Notes: generated by a model from the sequence alone, not told the origin. A stretch of DNA of 57,415 bases from Phycicoccus sp. (GCA_017993715.1 JAGOME010000019.1:1-57415), one strand, 5' to 3'; counted from the stretch's first letter, positions 32,909 to 43,380 are shown. Translations and numbers: made by a program.

Positions 32909-35548
32909 ATGACCGACGTGACCTCTTCATCTCCTGCTGCCCCGATTCCGGAGCGGCCCACCCTCGACGGGCTGGAGGAGAAGTGGACGCAGGTATGGCG
33001 CGACACCGGGACCTATTCCTTCGACCGCGAGCGCGCCCTGGCCGGCCCGCGCGAGGACGTCTTCTCCATCGACACCCCGCCGCCCACCGCGAGCGGCAGC
33101 CTGCACATGGGGCACGTGTTCAGTTACACCCACACCGACTGCATGGCCCGTTACAAGCGGATGCAGGGTAAGAACGTCTTCTACCCGATCGGCTGGGACG
33201 ACAACGGCCTGCCGACCGAGAAGCGCGTCCAGAACTTCTACGGCGTGCGTGGCGATGCGTCGCTGCATTACGACCCGGACTTCACCCCGCCCGAGGGGGG
33301 CGCGCGGACGTCGACCAAGTCGGCCGATGAGAAGCCGATCAGCCGCCAGAACTTCATCGAGCTGTGCGACATTCTCACCGTCCAGGACGAGGTGGCGTTC
33401 GAGTCGCTGTTCCGGCGGATGGGCTTCTCGCTGGACTGGGACATCTCCTACCGGACGATCGACGACCACAGCCGCGCCACGAGCCAGCAGGCGTTCCTGC
33501 GCAACATCCAGCGCGGCGAGGCCTACCAGAGCGAGGCTCCGGGGCTGTGGGACGTGACCTTCCAGACCGCGGTGGCCCAGGCCGAGCTCGAGGCACGCGA
33601 GTACCCGGGCTTCTATCACCGGGTCGCGTTCCACGCCGCCGACGGTCCGGTCTACATCGAGACCACCCGACCGGAGCTCATCCCGTCAGTCGTCGCGCTC
33701 ATCGCCCACCCCGACGACCCGCGGTATGCCGCCCGCTTCGGGACCACGGTGACCTCACCCCTGTTTGGGATCGAGATCCCGGTCCTGCCGCACCCGGCCG
33801 CCGAGATGGACAAGGGCGCAGGCATCGCGATGTGCTGCACCTTCGGTGACCTCACCGACGTGATCTGGTGGCGCGAGCTGCAACTGCCGACCCGCTCGAT
33901 CATCACCCGCAGTGGGCGCCTGCAGTCCGAGACGCCCGAGTGGCTCGTGGGCTCGGTGGGCGAGGCGCTGTACGCCGAGGGCCTGGCCGGCAAGACGGCA
34001 TTCGGGGGCCGCGAAGCCGTCGTCACCGCACTGCGCGAGTCCGGCGACCTCGACGGAGAGCCGACCCCGACCAAGCGCATGGCCAACTTCTATGAGCGCG
34101 GCGAGAAGCCCCTGGAGATCGTCACCTCCCGCCAGTGGTACATCCGCAATGGTGGTCGCGAGGCGGACCTGAATGCCGCCCTCGTCGCCGAGGGCGACCG
34201 TATCGACTTCCACCCGGCCTTCATGCGCGCCCGCTACCAGAACTGGGTCGCCGGCCTCAACGGCGACTGGCTGGTGTCGCGGCAGCGGTTCTTCGGCGTG
34301 CCGATCCCCGTGTGGTACCCGGTCGACGCCGACGGCGAGCCCGACTACACCCACCCGATCCTGCCTGCGGAGGCCGACCTGCCCGTGGACCCGGCCGCGC
34401 AGGCACCCGCTGGGTTTGACGAGTCCCAGCGGGGGGCCGCTGGTGGATTCGTCGGCGACCCGGACATCTTCGACACCTGGGCGACCTCGTCGCTGACCCC
34501 GCAGATCGCTGGCGGCTGGCGTCGCGCCGGTCAGGAGGGCTCGGATCCGGTGTGGGACAAGGTCTTCCCGATGGACGTGCGGCCCCAGGGCCACGACATC
34601 ATCCGGACCTGGCTGTTCTCGACGCTCGTCCGCTCCTACTGGGAGCACGGCACCGTGCCGTGGACGAATGCCGCCATCTCCGGCTGGATCCTCGACCCCG
34701 ACCGCAAAAAGATGAGCAAGTCCAAGGGCAACGTCGTCACCCCCGAGGATGTCGTCAAGGAACACTCCGCCGATGCGGTGCGCTACTGGGCGGCCTCAGG
34801 CCGGCTCGGGACCGACGCCGCCTACGACATCGGCCAGATGAAGGTCGGGCGGCGCCTGGCCATCAAGATCCTTAACGCGAGCAAGTTCGCGCTGTCGTTC
34901 GGCGAGGTGTCCGGAGACCTGAATGCCGCCGTCACCAATCCGCTGGACCGCGCCATGCTCGCCCGGCTCGGCGAGGTCGTGCAGACCGCCACGGCAGGCT
35001 TCGAGGGCTGGGACTACACCCGGTCCCTTGAGGTGACCGAGAGCTTCTTCTGGACGTTCTGCGACGACTACCTCGAGCTGGTCAAGGACCGGGCCTACGG
35101 CTCGCGCGGTGAGGCCGAGGCGGCGTCGGCGCGCGCCGCGCTGCGCGTGGCTCTGGATGTCCTCCTGCGGCTCTTTGCCCCGATCCTCCCCTACGTCACC
35201 GAAGAGGTGTGGGGGTGGACGCACGAGGGTTCGGTGCACCGCGCCACGTGGCCCACGGTGGGCGAGGTTGCGACGGCCGAGGCGGGAGACCCGGCCGTGC
35301 TCGGCGCCGTCGGCTGGGCCCTGGCGCTGGTTCGCCGCGCCAAGTCCGAGGCCAAGGTCGGCATGCGCAGCGAGATCACCTCGGTGACCCTCGGCGGGCC
35401 GGAGGGCGACCTGGACCGCGTGCGCGCGGCCGAGGACGACCTGCGGGCGGCCGGTCGGATCACCGGCGAGTTCGTGCTCGCGCCGGCGAGCGAGCCCGTC
35501 GTGGTCGGCATCGACCTGATCCCCGCGGAGAAGCGCGTCCGCGCGTAA
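32909..35548 (+). CDS. valS: Valyl-tRNA synthetase, type 2
   Basis: An 879-residue class I synthetase. It has the HIGH-like motif HMGH at about residue 66 and KMSKS at 601-605, a large editing insert, and an anticodon-binding helical domain ([15 protein letters not shown]). The sequence [20 protein letters not shown] and the lack of a C-terminal coiled coil place it in the type 2 (archaeal-like) subfamily. The ATG at 32909 begins the normal N-terminus; the upstream in-frame extension overlaps plsC and is not family-like. No T-box leader was recognised. A palindromic repeat follows 33 bases after the stop. Confidence 0.97.
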   Translation: MTDVTSSSPAAPIPERPTLDGLEEKWTQVWRDTGTYSFDRERALAGPREDVFSIDTPPPTASGSLHMGHVFSYTHTDCMARYKRMQGKNVFYPIGWDDNGLPTEKRVQNFYGVRGDASLHYDPDFTPPEGGARTSTKSADEKPISRQNFIELCDILTVQDEVAFESLFRRMGFSLDWDISYRTIDDHSRATSQQAFLRNIQRGEAYQSEAPGLWDVTFQTAVAQAELEAREYPGFYHRVAFHAADGPVYIETTRPELIPSVVALIAHPDDPRYAARFGTTVTSPLFGIEIPVLPHPAAEMDKGAGIAMCCTFGDLTDVIWWRELQLPTRSIITRSGRLQSETPEWLVGSVGEALYAEGLAGKTAFGGREAVVTALRESGDLDGEPTPTKRMANFYERGEKPLEIVTSRQWYIRNGGREADLNAALVAEGDRIDFHPAFMRARYQNWVAGLNGDWLVSRQRFFGVPIPVWYPVDADGEPDYTHPILPAEADLPVDPAAQAPAGFDESQRGAAGGFVGDPDIFDTWATSSLTPQIAGGWRRAGQEGSDPVWDKVFPMDVRPQGHDIIRTWLFSTLVRSYWEHGTVPWTNAAISGWILDPDRKKMSKSKGNVVTPEDVVKEHSADAVRYWAASGRLGTDAAYDIGQMKVGRRLAIKILNASKFALSFGEVSGDLNAAVTNPLDRAMLARLGEVVQTATAGFEGWDYTRSLEVTESFFWTFCDDYLELVKDRAYGSRGEAEAASARAALRVALDVLLRLFAPILPYVTEEVWGWTHEGSVHRATWPTVGEVATAEAGDPAVLGAVGWALALVRRAKSEAKVGMRSEITSVTLGGPEGDLDRVRAAEDDLRAAGRITGEFVLAPASEPVVVGIDLIPAEKRVRA

Positions 35549-35581
35549 CTCCCGACACCGGCCCCTCGCTGCTTCATGCGG

Positions 35582-35626
35582 TTCGAGGTAAAAGACGCAC
35601 CCAGGAGGTGCCTCTATTACCTCGAA
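35582..35626. repeat. Palindromic element copy 1 (TTCGAGGTAA arms)
   Basis: TTCGAGGTAA at 35582 pairs with TTACCTCGAA ending at 35626. An inner stem GCACC-CAGGA-GGTGC forms a second hairpin. It lies 33 bases after the valS stop. It shares arms and the AAAAGACG start of the core with copy 2 at 36566-36628. It may act as a terminator. Confidence 0.75.
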
Positions 35627-35673
35627 TCGCGGGAGCCGCGGGCGCTCCTGGGATACAGCGGCATGATGGGGGC

Positions 35674-35904
35674 ATGAGTCGCCGACGCCTGCGCACAACC
35701 GTCGACGCACGCCTGCTGGCGTCGGCGAGGAGTGTGCGTCCCGGAGGGGGCGACGCGGGCATCATCGACGAGGCCGCAGGCGCGCTCCTGCCCCGTCAGC
35801 GCGCGACGGAGATCGAGCAGGGTTACGCAGCCTACGACGAACACCCGCTGACTGAGCCGGACGCATGGGGTGACCTCGCCTCCTTCCGCGAAGCAGCCAG
35901 CTAG
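35674..35904 (+). CDS. Orphan antitoxin-like protein (MazE/RHH type)
   Basis: A 76-residue protein beginning [20 protein letters not shown], like a ribbon-helix-helix strand, followed by an acidic tail ([20 protein letters not shown]) of the sort that wraps a toxin. It resembles actinobacterial antitoxins annotated near MazF or VapC toxins. The next gene, 15 bases on, is not a toxin but a damaged aminotransferase, so the antitoxin appears to be an orphan. No clear ribosome site beyond a weak GGGGG run was seen. Confidence 0.6.
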   Translation: MSRRRLRTTVDARLLASARSVRPGGGDAGIIDEAAGALLPRQRATEIEQGYAAYDEHPLTEPDAWGDLASFREAAS

Positions 35905-35919
35905 CGCCTCAATCGGCCG

Positions 35920-36584
35920 ATGCCCTCGTCGATGCTGCGCGACTTCCCCGTCGACTCGTCTCTGGTGCCCCTCAACCATGCGTCCTACGGGCTCCCGACA
36001 ACAAACCTGCTGGCGCGGGCCGAACAGGTTCGCCGTGAGCTCGAGCGCGACGCGAACACCAACCTCGGGGAGGGTCTCACGCACCGCCTCGGCGGGATTG
36101 CCCGACAGGTCCACGACTGGCTGAACCTCCCGGGCGGCGAGCTGGCGCTGACCCGGAACACGACCGAGGCCGCTGCAGCCGTCTGCGCATCACTCCCCCT
36201 GCACCCCGGCGACCACGTCATCGTGCTCGACTGCGAGTACTCCTCGGTCATCGCGGGCTGGACCGTGGCCTGCCAACGCGCCGATGCCAGCCTGACGATC
36301 GCGCCCCTGCCGCTGCCCGTGGCCTCGGCCGGATCCGTGCGGGCCGCGCTTGACGCCGCGGTCGGCGGTCCCGTCACCTACCTCCAGGTCAGCCTGATCA
36401 CCTCCTCCGCCGCGCTGGCCCTGCCCCTCGCTGACCTGGCCGAGTGGGTAACCAGCCGCGGCGGGCAACTCATCGTCGATGCCGCCCACGGATCGCCACC
36501 CACATCTACACCGACGCCGACGATCTCGACCTGCTCGTCGCCTCGCTCAGGGACGCGGCCCCTGGCTCCATCCGTTCGAGGTAA
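35920..36584 (+). pseudogene. Class V aminotransferase with internal deletion
   Basis: The N-terminal half reads as a PLP class V enzyme (VPLNHASYGLP, LALTRNTTEAAAAV, LIVDAAHG). Right after the conserved DAAHG the frame shifts. The next frame gives IATHIYTDADDLDLLVASLR, which is the extreme C-terminus of the same family. The middle third, including the PLP lysine, is therefore deleted. In that shifted frame the stop TAA lies inside the left arm of palindromic element copy 2. The protein cannot be active. The original function (isopenicillin N epimerase-like or desulfurase-like) is unknown. Confidence 0.8.
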
Positions 36585-36628
36585 AAGACGAGCCTCCGAG
36601 ATGCGTCATTTACCTCGAACCGATGGAG
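36566..36628. repeat. Palindromic element copy 2 (TTCGAGGTAAA arms)
   Basis: An almost perfect 20-bp inverted repeat: CTCCATCCGTTCGAGGTAAA on the left and, read inward from the right, CTCCATCGGTTCGAGGTAAA, with one mismatch. The core starts AAGACG like copy 1. The arm supplies the stop codon of the aminotransferase remnant. Possible terminator or small mobile palindrome. Confidence 0.8.
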
Positions 36629-36637
36629 GGAGGGAGG

Positions 36638-37306
36638 TCAGGCGGGCGCGGGGTCGAGATCGGCGGCATACGAGGGCTGCCGCGCGGTCCGCAGCCCGGT
36701 CGGCTGGACGGCGATCCAGGCGACATCCCACCCCGAGAGCCGGAGTCGATGACCCACCAGGTCGTCCCGGCGCAATGGACCCACCCGCCCGCTGCCGGGG
36801 TCGTAGACGTCGAGCGTGCGGTCCCCGTCGCCAGGCAGGATGAGGACGACGTGGCGTGGCAGCGTGTCGTTGCCGACATAGAGCAGCCCCGGCTCACCCT
36901 CGGCGACCACATCGACAAGGCGGTCATAGGAAACGCGCAGGGCGTCTGCGTCATCGGGGCGCAACAGCTCGATCTCGTACTGGGTCCCTCGGCGGGCCGC
37001 CCCCCGCTCGAGCTCCCGGCGGGCCCCCCACGGCGGCGTCCCGAGTCGGCGTGGCCACGGCAACTGGGGGCGTCGCTCACCGGGGAAGAGGCCATTGGTC
37101 CGGCCCTGCACGATGCGTTCGTACGCGGCAAAGCGACCATCGGGGGTCGGCGCATCGGGCGCTCCTGGCAAGCGCGGCTCGCCCGTGCTGACCCATTGAG
37201 CGAACAGCGGATCCACAAGCATCCGGGCGACCGTCAGGCAGGCAGACCCGCAGGTGACGGGTGACTGCTGGATGGGTCCGTGCCCCCCAGCGACGAGTCG
37301 ATACAC
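36638..37306 (-). CDS. Unknown protein with cysteine-peptidase-like (C39-like) residues
   Basis: A 222-residue protein of unknown function. Three spaced motifs suggest a papain/C39-like fold: QSPVTCGSACLTVARML with Cys19, PRHVVLILPGD with His152, and LDVYDPGSGRVGPL with Asp169. This resembles peptidase C39-like domains, where Cys, His and Asp form the triad. There is no signal peptide or ABC transporter beside it, unlike bacteriocin exporters. The start is GTG 37306. It lies 29 bases from the clpX stop on the same strand, so read-through from clpX is possible. Confidence 0.6.
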   Translation of the reverse strand: MYRLVAGGHGPIQQSPVTCGSACLTVARMLVDPLFAQWVSTGEPRLPGAPDAPTPDGRFAAYERIVQGRTNGLFPGERRPQLPWPRRLGTPPWGARRELERGAARRGTQYEIELLRPDDADALRVSYDRLVDVVAEGEPGLLYVGNDTLPRHVVLILPGDGDRTLDVYDPGSGRVGPLRRDDLVGHRLRLSGWDVAWIAVQPTGLRTARQPSYAADLDPAPA

Positions 37307-37335
37307 GGGATCCGCTTTAGGGGTCGTGAGGTCCC

Positions 37336-38616
<1,281 letters not shown>

Positions 38617-38784
38617 TGGCAGGCCTTCCACTCGGAACCGAAATCGTCCACGACGCTACCGCCGCGGCACACTCATCGCACCCATTGAACCCCGCACACC
38701 CCCGGCGCGTCGCCACTGTCCGCTCAGAGCGCAACGGTCACCCGCCCTCGTCCGCCGGCCCGATTGCCGTCACCACGGAGGCAC

Positions 38785-38819
38785 GAATGCCGCCCGCTCA
38801 GGGTGAGCGGGCGGCATTC
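38785..38819. terminator. Hairpin built from inverted GAATGCCG pair (clpP2-clpX gap)
   Basis: GAATGCCGCCCGCTCA at 38785 pairs perfectly with TGAGCGGGCGGCATTC ending at 38819 around a 3-base loop. The 16-bp stem is 30 bases downstream of the clpP2 stop on the minus strand. The outer ends are the over-represented octamer of this genome. A factor-independent terminator role is inferred. Confidence 0.7.
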
Positions 38820-38848
38820 GGGGAGCGTTGGCGAACCGGCGCCCAGCG

Positions 38849-39502
38849 TCAGCTGGAGGCCTTGCGGGAGGCGAGCACCTCGTCGATCAAGCCGTACTCG
38901 ACGGCCTGGGCGGCGGAGAGGATCTTGTCCCGGTCGATGTCCTTGCGGACCAGCTCGAGGTCACGGCCGGTGTGCGTGGCGATGGTCTCCTCGAGCCACC
39001 CGCGCATCCGGATGATCTCGTTGGCGTGGATCTCCAGGTCCGAGGCCATGCCACCGGTGCCCTCGATCGCGGGCTGGTGGATCAGGACACGGGCGTTGGG
39101 CAGCGCGAACCGCTTGCCCTTGGCGCCGGCCCCGAGGAGCACCGCGGCCGCGGACGCCGCCTGGCCGATGACGAACGTCTGCACGTCCGGGCGGATGTAC
39201 TGCATCGTGTCGTAGATGGCCGTCATGGCCGTGAACGAGCCACCCGGGCTGTTGATGTACATGAGGATGTCGCGGTCGGGGTCCTGGGACTCCAGCACGA
39301 TGAGCTGGGCGATGACGTCATCGGCGGACGCGTCGTCGACCTGGACCCCGAGGAAGATGATGCGGTCCTCGAAGAGCTTGGTGTAGGGGTCCATCCGCTT
39401 CATGCCGTAGGAGGTGCGCTCCTCGAAGTTCGGCAGGATGTAGCGGCTCTGGGGGGCGGGGACGGCGAGCCGGCCACTCGGGGAGTACAGATTGCTGTTC
39501 AT
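38849..39502 (-). CDS. clpP2: ATP-dependent Clp protease proteolytic subunit ClpP2
   Basis: A 217-residue serine protease subunit with SPGGSFTAMTAIYDTMQYI, the nucleophile Ser in GQAASAAAVLLGAGAKGKR, and the catalytic His in RVLIHQPAIEG. Actinobacteria commonly use two ClpP paralogs that form a mixed 14-mer. The ATG at 39502 (MNSNLYSPSGRL) gives the normal short propeptide region. It is 28 bases after clpP1 and presumably cotranscribed with it. Confidence 0.96.
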   Translation of the reverse strand: MNSNLYSPSGRLAVPAPQSRYILPNFEERTSYGMKRMDPYTKLFEDRIIFLGVQVDDASADDVIAQLIVLESQDPDRDILMYINSPGGSFTAMTAIYDTMQYIRPDVQTFVIGQAASAAAVLLGAGAKGKRFALPNARVLIHQPAIEGTGGMASDLEIHANEIIRMRGWLEETIATHTGRDLELVRKDIDRDKILSAAQAVEYGLIDEVLASRKASS

Positions 39503-39530
39503 CGAATGATCTTTCGCGTCGAAGGGGCGG

Positions 39531-40145
39531 TCACGCGCTGGCGGGGTGGCCGCTGCCGGCCTGGCTCGAGGTCGTGAACACGTGGTCGACGAACCCGTAC
39601 TCCTTGGCCTCAGCAGCGGTGAACCAGCGGTCGCGATCGGAGTCCTTCTCGATCTGCTCCACGCTCTGTCCCGTGTGCTCGGCAATGAGCTCGGCCATCT
39701 GCTTCTTGATGTGCAACAGCTGCTCGGCCTGGATCTTGATGTCGCTCGCGGTGCCACCGATGCCGCCCGAGGGCTGGTGCATCATGACCCGCGCGTGGGG
39801 CGTTGCGTAGCGCTTGCCCTGGGTCCCCGCGGACAGGAGGAACTGGCCCATGGAGGCGGCCATCCCCATGGCGACGGTAGCGACGTCATTGGGGATCCAC
39901 TGCATGGTGTCGAAGATCGCCATGCCCGCCGTCACCGACCCGCCCGGCGAGTTGATGTAGAGCCAGATGTCCTTGGTCGGGTCCTCCGCGGCCAGCAGCA
40001 GCATCTGCGCGCAGATGGCGTTGGCGTTGTCGTCGCGGACGTCGGAGCCAAGGAAGATGATCCGCTCCTTGAGGAGCCGGTTATAGATGTGGTCGTCGAG
40101 CCCGGCCTGGGGGCCGGGGCCTGCGGCGATGATCTCGGAAGTCAC
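39531..40145 (-). CDS. clpP1: ATP-dependent Clp protease proteolytic subunit ClpP1
   Basis: A 204-residue ClpP. It has [19 protein letters not shown], the nucleophile Ser in [19 protein letters not shown], the His in [12 protein letters not shown] and the Asp in KDSDRDRWF. It partners with ClpP2 and ClpX. The start is GTG 40145 with AGGAG about 10 bases upstream. It is the first gene of the clpP1-clpP2 pair. The 169 bases upstream to the MFS gene hold the presumed promoter; no ClgR-type box was confirmed. Confidence 0.96.
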   Translation of the reverse strand: MTSEIIAAGPGPQAGLDDHIYNRLLKERIIFLGSDVRDDNANAICAQMLLLAAEDPTKDIWLYINSPGGSVTAGMAIFDTMQWIPNDVATVAMGMAASMGQFLLSAGTQGKRYATPHARVMMHQPSGGIGGTASDIKIQAEQLLHIKKQMAELIAEHTGQSVEQIEKDSDRDRWFTAAEAKEYGFVDHVFTTSSQAGSGHPASA

Positions 40146-40314
40146 GAGGATTTCGCTCCTGCTCGTGGGTGGGGCTATGTGTCAGTGACCCTAACGTTCG
40201 AGGTTCCCTGCTCACTTCCCGGTATGCCGCGTGTTCGCCCTGAGCACAATGCGCGGCCCGCACCGGCAGCGTGATGGCTGCCGGTGCAGCGGGTCCGGGC
40301 AGGCGTCCGCGGGG

Positions 40315-41568
40315 TCAGCCCATCGGGCTACCGACGTGGGGGTCCTGAGGGGATTCGGCACCCTTGGCCGCGCCGGCGGGTTCGCGCACGGCGGGGACGG
40401 CGAGCAAGGCCAGCACAGCGCCGGCACCGACGACGGTCAGCGACTGCAGGACGCCGACGTGGTCGCCGAGGAAGCCGAGCAGGGGCGGACCGGCGAGGAA
40501 TGCCGTGTAGCCGATGGTCGTCACGACCGACATCCGGGCGGCGGCGCGCACCGGGTCATCGGCGGCAGCGCTCATCCCGACGGGGAACCCGAGCGCGGCG
40601 CCCACGCCCCAGACTGCGGCACCGACGAAGGCCAGGGCATCGGATCCGAAGATGACGGCAGCCGCACCCACGGCCGCGAGGACGAAGGAGACCCGCAGCA
40701 CGGGAACACGGCCATAGCGGTCCAGGAGCTTGGTGCCGAGGATACGGCCGATGGTCATCGCGCTCAGGAAGGTCGCAAAGCCCAGGACCCCGGCCCAGGT
40801 GGGCAGGTCATGACCCTCGTGGAAGGCGACGGCGAGCCAGTCGTTGGCCGTGCCCTCGGTGAATGCCGCCACGCAGACGACCAGCCCGATGAGCAGGGTC
40901 CGCGGCTCGAGCCAGGCAGAAGGACCGCGACCGGCACCCGTCTCAGCGCGCGCTGCGGCGAGCGCACCGGCGGCAGTTGACTCCGCGGGCAGCATGCGGG
41001 TCGTGGCCCACCAGGCAGCGACGGCACCGATGAGGGCGGCGGCGGCCAAGTGCGCCGCGATGGGGACGCCGGCGGCGGACATCCCGGCGCCAATGAGGGC
41101 ACTGGCGACGGTCCCACCGGAGAAGGCCGCGTGGAAGTGCGGCATGATCGCGTGGCCGAGGTGCCGCTCGACGTCCGTGGCCTCGATGTTCATCGCGACG
41201 TCCCAGACGCCCACACCCATGCCGAGCGCGAACAGCGCCACCATGGTCCATACGCGGCTATCGGCGAGGTCGATCGCCGCTCCGAGGCCGATGCTCCCGG
41301 CGGCTGACACGGCGATGCCCGTGCGGACCGTGGCCGCTGACCCGATCCGCTCGACGATCCGCCCGGTGAGCGGGAGCGCGAGCACGGAGCCGACGGACAG
41401 GGCAAACAGGGTCGCGCCCAGCTCCCCCGCGGACAGCCCGAGCGCCTGCTTGGCGTCGGGGATCCGGGAGGCCCACGTCGAGAAGGTGATGCCGGCGACG
41501 GCAAAGAACACGAATGTCGCGGTGCGCGCCTGGCGCACTCGGGCCTCGTCGAGGGCGACGGGGGTCAT
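40315..41568 (-). CDS. MFS transporter
   Basis: A 417-residue major facilitator with about 12 hydrophobic helices. It has the loop signature GRIVERIGSAA between helices 2 and 3 and GRILGTKLLDRYGRVP in the second half. The opening ARTATFVFFAVAGITFSTWASRIPD is typical of an actinobacterial MFS group of unknown substrate. The ATG at 41568 is chosen because upstream in-frame sequence overlaps the operator and the divergent lacI. The shared intergenic region with two LacI-type operators implies control by that regulator. Confidence 0.9.
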   Translation of the reverse strand: MTPVALDEARVRQARTATFVFFAVAGITFSTWASRIPDAKQALGLSAGELGATLFALSVGSVLALPLTGRIVERIGSAATVRTGIAVSAAGSIGLGAAIDLADSRVWTMVALFALGMGVGVWDVAMNIEATDVERHLGHAIMPHFHAAFSGGTVASALIGAGMSAAGVPIAAHLAAAALIGAVAAWWATTRMLPAESTAAGALAAARAETGAGRGPSAWLEPRTLLIGLVVCVAAFTEGTANDWLAVAFHEGHDLPTWAGVLGFATFLSAMTIGRILGTKLLDRYGRVPVLRVSFVLAAVGAAAVIFGSDALAFVGAAVWGVGAALGFPVGMSAAADDPVRAAARMSVVTTIGYTAFLAGPPLLGFLGDHVGVLQSLTVVGAGAVLALLAVPAVREPAGAAKGAESPQDPHVGSPMG

Positions 41569-41622
41569 GGGTCTAACTCCTGATGCTCTTGGGGGGCGGC
41601 TTGCTCGCAGATCGACCGCCAA

Positions 41623-41650
41623 TCGAAACGTTTCGTTCGAAACGTTTCGA
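41623..41650. promoter_or_regulatory. Tandem LacI-family operators
   Basis: Two adjacent palindromes, TCGAAACGTTTCG at 41623 and TTCGAAACGTTTCGA at 41636, share the CGAAACGTTTCG core typical of LacI-family sites. They lie between the MFS gene and lacI and end 2 bases before the lacI ATG. They should control both genes, including autorepression. Confidence 0.85.
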
Positions 41651-41652
41651 TT

Positions 41653-42762
41653 ATGATGCCGGGTATGCCGCCCGAACGTCAAACTCCCGCGGGTCAGCCC
41701 CCCGCCCGCCCCACCCTGCGCGAGGTCGCGCGCCAGGCCGGCGTCTCCGTGTCGACCGCCTCGCTCGCGTTCAGCGGCAAGGGCGCCATCACTCCCGCGA
41801 TGGTCGAGCGCGTGAGGGCCGCCGCCGCCGAGCTCGGGTACGGCGGCCCCAACCCACTCGCGGCGTCCTTCCGGCAGGGCCGCAGCGGCATCGTCGCCGT
41901 CGTCCTCGAGGGACGGATCGGCTACGCCTTCACCGATCCCTTCGCCCTGCGGGTCACCGACGGCCTGGCCCAGGTCCTCGACGGCATTCCGGCCGGCCTG
42001 CTGCTCCTCGGACGCAACCCCACGGACCACCAGGCCCTGCTCGACCAGCTCGCGATCATGCCGTGCGACGCGGTCGTGTTTGCCTTCTGCGGACCCGCGA
42101 GCGATCCCGCCGTGGACCTGCTGGCCGCACGCGGCATTCCGATGATCGCCAGCGGCTCACCCGTCGATCCGCGCGTACACCGCCTCGTCGTCGACGAACG
42201 CGGGGCGTCGGCCCTGGCAACGACACACCTGTCCGCACTGGGCCACCGCCGGCTCGCCCATGTCACCTTGCCCTTCACGGCGCACGCGTCCCCCGGACCG
42301 GTCGACCCAGCCAGCCTCGACGAGGCCACCTATGCCGATGCCCAACAACGGGCTCTGGGCTTCCTCGACATCGCCGACGACGGTGAGCTCTACCAGACCA
42401 CGGGAGTGGGTGTCGCCGAAGGTGAGGCCGCCGGGCGCTATCTCCTGGACCGGCCCGCCGACCGGCGACCCACCGGGATCGTCGCTCAGTCCGACCAGCT
42501 GGCCGCAGGGGTGATTCTGGCCGCCCGCGAGCTCGACATCGAGGTGCCCGCCGACCTGTCTGTTGTCGGCTTCGACGGCGTGGACCTGCCCTGGCTCGGC
42601 GCAACCCTGACGACCATCGACCAGGACGGCTTCGCCAAGGGGGCCACGCTGGGGGCCATGGTCTCGCGGGCACTCGCCGGCGGCCAGGTGGGCGACCACC
42701 ACCATGGGGTGCACCTGCGCAGCGGCGACACCACCGGCCCGGCGCCCCGCGGATCGAGGTAA
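41653..42762 (+). CDS. LacI family transcriptional regulator
   Basis: A 369-residue repressor. The HTH at about residues 20-45 is LREVARQAGVSVSTASLAFS, followed by the hinge VRAAAAELGYGGPNPLAAS. A periplasmic-binding-like effector domain ends with SVVGFDGVDLPWLGATLTTI. The HTH residues fit recognition of CGAAACGTTTCG. Three ATGs (41653, 41656, 41665) are possible; none has a good ribosome site, so the message may be nearly leaderless. It probably controls the divergent MFS exporter and itself. The stop TAA lies in the left arm of palindromic element copy 3. Confidence 0.92.
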   Translation: MMPGMPPERQTPAGQPPARPTLREVARQAGVSVSTASLAFSGKGAITPAMVERVRAAAAELGYGGPNPLAASFRQGRSGIVAVVLEGRIGYAFTDPFALRVTDGLAQVLDGIPAGLLLLGRNPTDHQALLDQLAIMPCDAVVFAFCGPASDPAVDLLAARGIPMIASGSPVDPRVHRLVVDERGASALATTHLSALGHRRLAHVTLPFTAHASPGPVDPASLDEATYADAQQRALGFLDIADDGELYQTTGVGVAEGEAAGRYLLDRPADRRPTGIVAQSDQLAAGVILAARELDIEVPADLSVVGFDGVDLPWLGATLTTIDQDGFAKGATLGAMVSRALAGGQVGDHHHGVHLRSGDTTGPAPRGSR

Positions 42763-42804
42763 TCGGCGCACCTACAGGATGCGCGCCATACCTCGAATGC
42801 CGCG
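42748..42804. repeat. Palindromic element copy 3 (TCGAGGTA arms)
   Basis: Left arm CGCGGATCGAGGTA; the right arm read inward is CGCGGCATTCGAGGTA. An inner stem GGCGC/GCGCC surrounds ACCTACAGGAT. It sits between convergent lacI and lrp genes, supplying the lacI stop codon, and could terminate both. The right arm merges with a copy of GAATGCCG. Confidence 0.7.
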
Positions 42805-42816
42805 CGTGGGCTCGGG

Positions 42817-43239
42817 TCAGAGGCGACGCAACAGGATCGAGGTCTCGGTTGTCTCCACCACCGAGACCGTCCGGATCCAGGCCAGAGTTTCGTCAAGGCC
42901 CTCCAGGGAGGGGGCGACGATCATGGCGACCAGATCCCACTTGCCGTTGGTGCTGTAAACGTCTTGCACCTCGGGCCGCTCACGCAGTCGGCGCAGGATC
43001 GTGCGCGTCGTGGAGTGACTCAGTCTGATCAGGCAGAGCGCGCGGACGCGGCCCTCGTCGTCGCCGGCGAGGTCGATGGTGAACCGGCGGATGACCCCCT
43101 GGGCGACCAGGCGGTCGATCCGCGCCTGAACGGTGCCTCGAGCCACGCCGAGCCGGTCGGCCAGCCCCGAGACCGGTGCCCGACCGTCGGCGCTGAGCAG
43201 GCTCAGGATGCGTCGGTCGAGGTCATCGAGAGTGGCCAT
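42817..43239 (-). CDS. Lrp/AsnC family transcriptional regulator
   Basis: A 140-residue regulator. The N-terminal winged HTH reads LDDLDRRILSLLSADGRAPV and LADRLGVARGTVQARIDRL. The C-terminal RAM domain senses amino acids (YSTNGKWDLVAMIVAP). It is divergent from ctlX and ddaH, and a symmetric TGTGA-N10-TCACA site lies between them. It therefore probably regulates the amidino-compound hydrolases in response to arginine, citrulline or another amino acid, and perhaps itself. Confidence 0.92.
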   Translation of the reverse strand: MATLDDLDRRILSLLSADGRAPVSGLADRLGVARGTVQARIDRLVAQGVIRRFTIDLAGDDEGRVRALCLIRLSHSTTRTILRRLRERPEVQDVYSTNGKWDLVAMIVAPSLEGLDETLAWIRTVSVVETTETSILLRRL

Positions 43240-43267
43240 GGTGCATAAGTTACAAGCGCGCTGACAA

Positions 43268-43287
43268 TGTGATCATCCTTGCTCACA
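43268..43287. promoter_or_regulatory. Lrp-type operator between lrp and ctlX
   Basis: Perfect inverted arms TGTGA and TCACA spaced by 10 bases, 29 bases from the lrp start and about 95 bases before ctlX. Size and AT-rich setting in a GC-rich genome fit an Lrp/AsnC box. Confidence 0.6.
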
Positions 43288-43380
43288 AAATCGCACATGA
43301 GTGGGCTTTTCTTGCCACGGGCGGAGCGACAACCTACGCGTGTCCCTTCCCGCTCGTCCCGCCCCTCCAGGAGTCCTCGA

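Noticed and set aside
35580-35640. FEV...YLE-like peptide similarity between palindromic elements
   Set aside because: The shared peptide pattern follows from translating a conserved palindrome; no ORF is supported there.
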